From NCBI GenBank assembly GCA_021810985.1, contig JAJZQA010000100.1:1-8382 (forward strand): a stretch of DNA of 8,382 nucleotides. The letters run 5' to 3'. The number at the start of each line of letters is the position of its first letter. Within the stretch, counting starts at the first letter, position 1. The notes beneath the pieces are model-generated. The model was not told where the DNA came from. It saw only the letters and a list, made by a program, of their open reading frames with translations, and did not search any database. Positions 4,917-8,382 of the stretch are shown here, one piece after another. The stretch is from Deltaproteobacteria bacterium. Lineage in GTDB: Bacteria > Desulfobacterota > Desulfuromonadia > Geobacterales > Geobacteraceae. Made by a program: the position numbers and the translations under genes.

Positions 4917-6667
4917 TGATTCCTGACGAAATAATCCGGGAAATCCGCGAAAGGGCGGGTATACTGGAGGTGATTTCAGACTATGTCGCGCTGAAAAAAT
5001 CCGGTGTCAACTATCTTGGACTTTGTCCGTTTCATTCAGAGAAAACCCCATCATTTAATGTGAACACGGCAAAAGGAATTTATCACTGTTTCGGCTGTGG
5101 CGTCGGCGGTGATGCAATCAGTTTTATCATGCGGATGGAAGGCCTTTCCTTTCCGGAGGCGGTAAAGTTTCTGGCTCGCAGAACTGGCGTGGTAATTCCG
5201 GAGCGCCCGTTGCCTGCAGCGGAAAAACGCCTTCGTGACGAGAAAGAAGTCCTCTACGAAGTCCATGAAATTGCCGGAAAGTTCTATGAAAATCTGCTGC
5301 AGGAGGGAGTTGCCGGAGCAGCCTGCCGGGCGTATCTGGAAAATCGCGGGGTTGATCTGGCGTTGGCACGGTCCTATGGGCTTGGCTTTGCCCCGGAATC
5401 CTGGGATACGCTGACACGGTATTTGGAGCGGAAAAAATTCCCTCTGGCCACAGCGGAAAAGGTCGGCCTGGTCAAGATCCGGGAGCGGGGCGGGTACTAT
5501 GACGGTTTCCGGAATCGTCTCCTGTTTCCGATCAAGGATATCCATGGGCGTATTATCGGTTTCGGCGGAAGAGTCCTCGATGATTCTCTGCCCAAATATC
5601 TGAACTCTCCGGAGTCGCCGGTTTATCACAAGAGTGAAGTCCTTTTCGGACTTGGGATGGCCAAACAGGCCATGCGTGAAAAAGGTGATGTCTTCATTGT
5701 CGAAGGATATTTCGATCATCTGGCGCTGTATCGGGCTGGTGTGCGCAACGTGGTGGCAACCTGTGGCACCGCTCTGACTGATGCTCACCTGAAACTCATC
5801 CGGCGTTTTGTCGGCAAAGTGTATCTCCTGTTTGACGCGGACAATGCCGGCAAAAAAGCGACCTTGCGCTCGATGGAAAATTTCCTTCGGGAGGATTTCC
5901 CTGCGCGTGTCGTACAGATGCCTGCCGGGGAAGATCCGGATTCCTTTCTCGAAAAATTCGGTGTTACGGCTTTCGAGGATTTGGTGTCGGCTGCCTTGCC
6001 CGTGTTCGAGTTTTTTTTCAGAGACCTTTGCGCTCAGGAGGATCTCGGCAGCGTTGAGGGGAAGGTGAAGGTGCTGGAAGAACTGGCGCCGCGACTTCAG
6101 AAAATTGCCGATGCGGTAGAAAAAGACCTCTATATCAGGGAGATAGCTCGTTTTCTTGGAATTCAAGAGAACGACGTCCGCAGAAAAATGGGCAAAGAGG
6201 AAACTTCTCGTTCCCCTGTTCGTGCCGTGAAGGAACAGAAGAAGTCCGCAGCGGGTGCTGAGGAAATGCTTCTGTCTCTCATGGGGAAGTACCCGGAAGT
6301 TGTCCGCCAGGTTGCCGAGTTTGGCCCGGCACAAATATTTCGTGCGGAAGTGCTGCCGGTGGTGGAAAATCTCATCCGGCATGCAATGGAAAATAGGCGT
6401 ATAGACTGGTCGGAGCTTCTCGATTCGGTAAATTCTTCCGAAGAGCGAAGCCGTTTGGCATCACTGTTTATTTCAGAGGAACATCTTGAAGATATGGACG
6501 TGCGCAAGGCTTTCGATCAGTGTCGGCGTACATTGGACCGGATCGCCTTGCTGCAGATAAAGGAACTCGGTCTCAAGCTGGCACAGGCTGATCCTGATAG
6601 CGAGTCCTATCACGAGCTCCTGCGGCGGATAGACTCTTTACGTGCGAAGAAGTCCCTTCTGAAGTAA
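4916..6667 (+). CDS. dnaG: DNA primase
   Basis: Synthesises RNA primers at the replication fork together with the DnaB helicase. The 583 residues match the family. The N-terminal zinc domain has C37 and H40 (CPFH) and C58 and C61 (CFGC), within the usual LKKSGVNYLGLCPFHSEKT context. The polymerase core has the basic stretch RNRLLFPIKD with GFGGR (199-219), and the TOPRIM acidic residues E263 (VEGYFD), D307 and D309 (FDADNAG), with D340 and D342 in GEDPDSFL. The region after about 445 is the less conserved helicase-binding domain. The frame is open far upstream inside cvpA, but MIPDEIIREI is the family start. The weak ribosome binding site fits the low primase level known for this operon type. 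Confidence 0.98.
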   Translation: MIPDEIIREIRERAGILEVISDYVALKKSGVNYLGLCPFHSEKTPSFNVNTAKGIYHCFGCGVGGDAISFIMRMEGLSFPEAVKFLARRTGVVIPERPLPAAEKRLRDEKEVLYEVHEIAGKFYENLLQEGVAGAACRAYLENRGVDLALARSYGLGFAPESWDTLTRYLERKKFPLATAEKVGLVKIRERGGYYDGFRNRLLFPIKDIHGRIIGFGGRVLDDSLPKYLNSPESPVYHKSEVLFGLGMAKQAMREKGDVFIVEGYFDHLALYRAGVRNVVATCGTALTDAHLKLIRRFVGKVYLLFDADNAGKKATLRSMENFLREDFPARVVQMPAGEDPDSFLEKFGVTAFEDLVSAALPVFEFFFRDLCAQEDLGSVEGKVKVLEELAPRLQKIADAVEKDLYIREIARFLGIQENDVRRKMGKEETSRSPVRAVKEQKKSAAGAEEMLLSLMGKYPEVVRQVAEFGPAQIFRAEVLPVVENLIRHAMENRRIDWSELLDSVNSSEERSRLASLFISEEHLEDMDVRKAFDQCRRTLDRIALLQIKELGLKLAQADPDSESYHELLRRIDSLRAKKSLLK

Positions 6668-6703
6668 ACTATTTGATACCATAGATTTGATTGTCTTGAA
6701 GAC

Positions 6704-6710
6704 GAGGTGA
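6704..6710 (+). promoter_or_regulatory. Ribosome binding site of rpoD
   Basis: GAGGTGA lies 5 nt before the rpoD ATG, clearly better than the site of dnaG. The 48-nt dnaG-rpoD gap holds no convincing promoter or terminator, so rpoD is probably co-transcribed. A heat-shock promoter, present within dnaG in E. coli, was not recognised here. Confidence 0.7.
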
Positions 6711-6715
6711 ACTGG

Positions 6716-8382
6716 ATGGCAAAAAAGAGTTTGGATGAAGTGAAGCAGTTGATCGATTTAGGGAAGGAAAAGGGTTTTCTGACCTATGATGAGGTTAACG
6801 ATTTGCTTCCCCCTGATATTGTTTCCTCGGATCAGATTGATGATGTGATGAGCATGTTTGGCGAAATGGATATCGAGGTTGTCGATTCGGCCCAGAAAGT
6901 CAAGATTCCTAAGGTCAAGCTGGATCTCGAAGAGGAAGAGGAACTGGAAGGTGAGCAGGAAGAGGTAGAGTTCGAGCCTGGAGTTTTAGGCAGAACCAGT
7001 GATCCGGTCCGTATGTACTTGCGTGAAATGGGGTCAGTATCGCTCCTTACCCGCGAAGGCGAAGTTGAAATAGCAAAGCGTATCGAGGAAGGCGATCGAG
7101 ACGTGGCACGGGTCATTTATAACACCCCTATTACCGTCAAAGAGGTGATAGCTCTTGGTGACATGCTCGAGAACTTTCAGATTAATGCCGCTGATATCAG
7201 CAAAGAGGTTGAAGAAGAGGAACTCGAAGAGGATGAAGAGGACGTTCAGAAAACCCGCCTGCTTTCCATGATTAATGATATCAGAACCTGTGATGCGAAT
7301 ATGGAAAATCTGCAGAGCGCCCTCCATGACACCCAGGCTGACGCCGAGCGGGAACGGCTTAGCCAGGAGTTGCTGGACCTCAAAACCAAGACTTCGGATC
7401 TATTGAAATCTTTGCGGCTCAAAGATCGGCACATCGAACGGATAGCCCTGCGGCTCAAGCAGCTTTCCCTCAAGGTCGATCGGATTATGGCTGAAATTCA
7501 TGAAGTGAGCAGCGATTCTAGTATTCCCGTAGAAGAATTGACGATTCTTTGTCACGAGACACGCGATAACGAAGCGGCTCGAACAAAATTCCTGGCGCGC
7601 CTCTCTTCTTCGGCGGAAGAAGCCTTGAAAATGGAGAAAAAGCTACGGTCGGCGCAAAAGAAACTGGAAAAAATCGAGCAGGATTCAGGCTTTCTTGCCG
7701 TTGAATTGGCGAAAGAAATCAAGGGTATTGAAGAGGGTGAAAGAAAATCCAAGGATGCCAAGTCCGAACTTGTTGAAGCGAATCTGCGGCTCGTCGTTTC
7801 AATTGCAAAAAAATATACCAACCGCGGACTGCAATTTCTTGACCTCATTCAGGAGGGGAATATCGGCCTGATGAAGGCGGTTGACAAGTTTGAATATCAG
7901 CGGGGCTACAAGTTCTCAACGTACGCCACCTGGTGGATTCGTCAGGCAATAACCAGGGCCATCGCCGATCAGGCCAGAACGATCAGGATCCCGGTTCACA
8001 TGATTGAGACGATTAACAAGCTTATTCGTACCAGCCGGCAACTCGTCCAGGAGATCGGGCGCGAGCCGTCGCCCGAGGAAATTGCTGAGCGCATGAGCCT
8101 GCCGCTAGATAAAGTTCGCAAGGTCCTGAAGATTGCCAAGGAGCCGATCTCCCTGGAGACTCCGATTGGGGAAGAAGAAGATTCGCATCTCGGTGATTTT
8201 ATCGAAGACAAGGGCGTTGTGTCTCCCTTGGAGGCCGTTATCAAGGCAAATCTTTCCGAGCAGACGGCCCGGGTTCTTTCCAGTTTGACGCCTCGAGAGG
8301 AAAAGGTTTTACGGATGCGTTTCGGCATCGGCGAGAAAAGCGATCATACCCTGGAAGAAGTCGGTCAGAATTTTGAAGTTAC
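6716..8382 (+). CDS. rpoD: RNA polymerase primary sigma factor RpoD (sigma-70), 3' end outside window
   Basis: Directs RNA polymerase to housekeeping promoters. 555 residues are visible and the frame runs off the right edge. Region 1.1 covers about residues 1-65, followed by an acidic linker (69-88). Region 1.2 starts at D96 with DPVRMYLREMG and a TREGEVEIAKRIEEG helix. A long non-conserved region with a second acidic run (163-177) follows. Regions 2.1-2.4 begin near 349: LRLVVSIAKKY, FLDLIQEGNIGLMKAVDKFEY, FSTYATWWIRQAI and ARTIRIPVHM. Region 3 follows, then region 4.1 with LTPREEKVLRMRFGIG from residue 524. The region 4.2 helix-turn-helix lies beyond the window. Full regions 1.1 and 1.2 and the linker mark it as a group 1 sigma factor rather than RpoS or RpoH. 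Confidence 0.98.
   Translation, partial: MAKKSLDEVKQLIDLGKEKGFLTYDEVNDLLPPDIVSSDQIDDVMSMFGEMDIEVVDSAQKVKIPKVKLDLEEEEELEGEQEEVEFEPGVLGRTSDPVRMYLREMGSVSLLTREGEVEIAKRIEEGDRDVARVIYNTPITVKEVIALGDMLENFQINAADISKEVEEEELEEDEEDVQKTRLLSMINDIRTCDANMENLQSALHDTQADAERERLSQELLDLKTKTSDLLKSLRLKDRHIERIALRLKQLSLKVDRIMAEIHEVSSDSSIPVEELTILCHETRDNEAARTKFLARLSSSAEEALKMEKKLRSAQKKLEKIEQDSGFLAVELAKEIKGIEEGERKSKDAKSELVEANLRLVVSIAKKYTNRGLQFLDLIQEGNIGLMKAVDKFEYQRGYKFSTYATWWIRQAITRAIADQARTIRIPVHMIETINKLIRTSRQLVQEIGREPSPEEIAERMSLPLDKVRKVLKIAKEPISLETPIGEEEDSHLGDFIEDKGVVSPLEAVIKANLSEQTARVLSSLTPREEKVLRMRFGIGEKSDHTLEEVGQNFEV

Noticed and set aside
5051..6382. Long open frame (443 codons) on the minus strand opposite dnaG
   Set aside because: It is fully antisense to a well-supported primase gene and its translation shows no family features. 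Such frames arise from codon bias on the coding strand.
6668..6715. CTTGAA in the dnaG-rpoD gap as a heat-shock promoter element
   Set aside because: No matching -10 element (CCCCAT-like) lies at suitable spacing, and the remaining gap is too short before the rpoD ribosome binding site.
6920..7245. GAA/GAG-rich stretches in rpoD that look like low-complexity repeats
   Set aside because: They encode the acidic runs typical of primary sigma factors, are in frame, and are not tandem DNA repeats.

Overview
The window holds two adjacent housekeeping blocks, all read on the + strand. The left block is the distal part of a histidine-biosynthesis operon: hisC (3' end only), hisB, hisH, hisA, hisF and hisE. 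The right block is a macromolecular-synthesis operon: rpsU (ribosomal protein bS21), a cvpA-family membrane protein gene, dnaG (primase) and rpoD (the primary sigma factor, cut by the right edge). Several points suggest a Desulfuromonadia / Geobacter-like deltaproteobacterium: monofunctional hisB and hisE genes, the bS21 sequence, an RpoD with a long acidic spacer between regions 1.2 and 2.1, and his genes placed directly upstream of rpsU-dnaG-rpoD. This placement rests on gene order and protein character only, without a database comparison.

His block (1-3823). HisC makes histidinol phosphate from imidazole acetol phosphate. HisB makes imidazole acetol phosphate by dehydrating imidazole glycerol phosphate. 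HisH and HisF form the glutamine amidotransferase/cyclase that makes imidazole glycerol phosphate. HisA isomerises ProFAR to PRFAR, and HisE hydrolyses phosphoribosyl-ATP. The genes hisH-hisA-hisF-hisE overlap by 4, 7 and 4 nt, so they are probably translationally coupled. The exception is a 123-nt gap between hisB and hisH. HisI, the cyclohydrolase partner of HisE, is not in the window. All catalytic residues that I checked are present.

Junction (3824-3974). No convincing terminator follows hisE. A strong sigma-70-type promoter (TTGACA, 16 nt, TATTAT with an extended -10 TG) lies about 85 nt before rpsU and should drive the second operon. The predicted leader has a CCCCCT tract able to pair with the purine-rich rpsU ribosome binding site.

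Macromolecular-synthesis block (3975-8382). The 166-nt region between rpsU and cvpA has no conventional gene but is structured. It holds a 9-bp perfect inverted repeat that would mask a ribosome binding site, three tiny ORFs joined by stop/start overlaps and ending in an ATGA overlap with cvpA, and a GC-rich hairpin followed by a T-rich stretch. The hairpin sits where E. coli has its rpsU-dnaG attenuating terminator. A six-codon ORF similarly bridges the cvpA stop and the dnaG start, and dnaG has a poor ribosome binding site. This fits the known need for much S21, little primase and intermediate sigma factor from one transcript. I see no mobile element, CRISPR array, tRNA, phage gene or novel defence system. 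The most interesting part is the possible attenuation / translational-relay region at 4173-4342.
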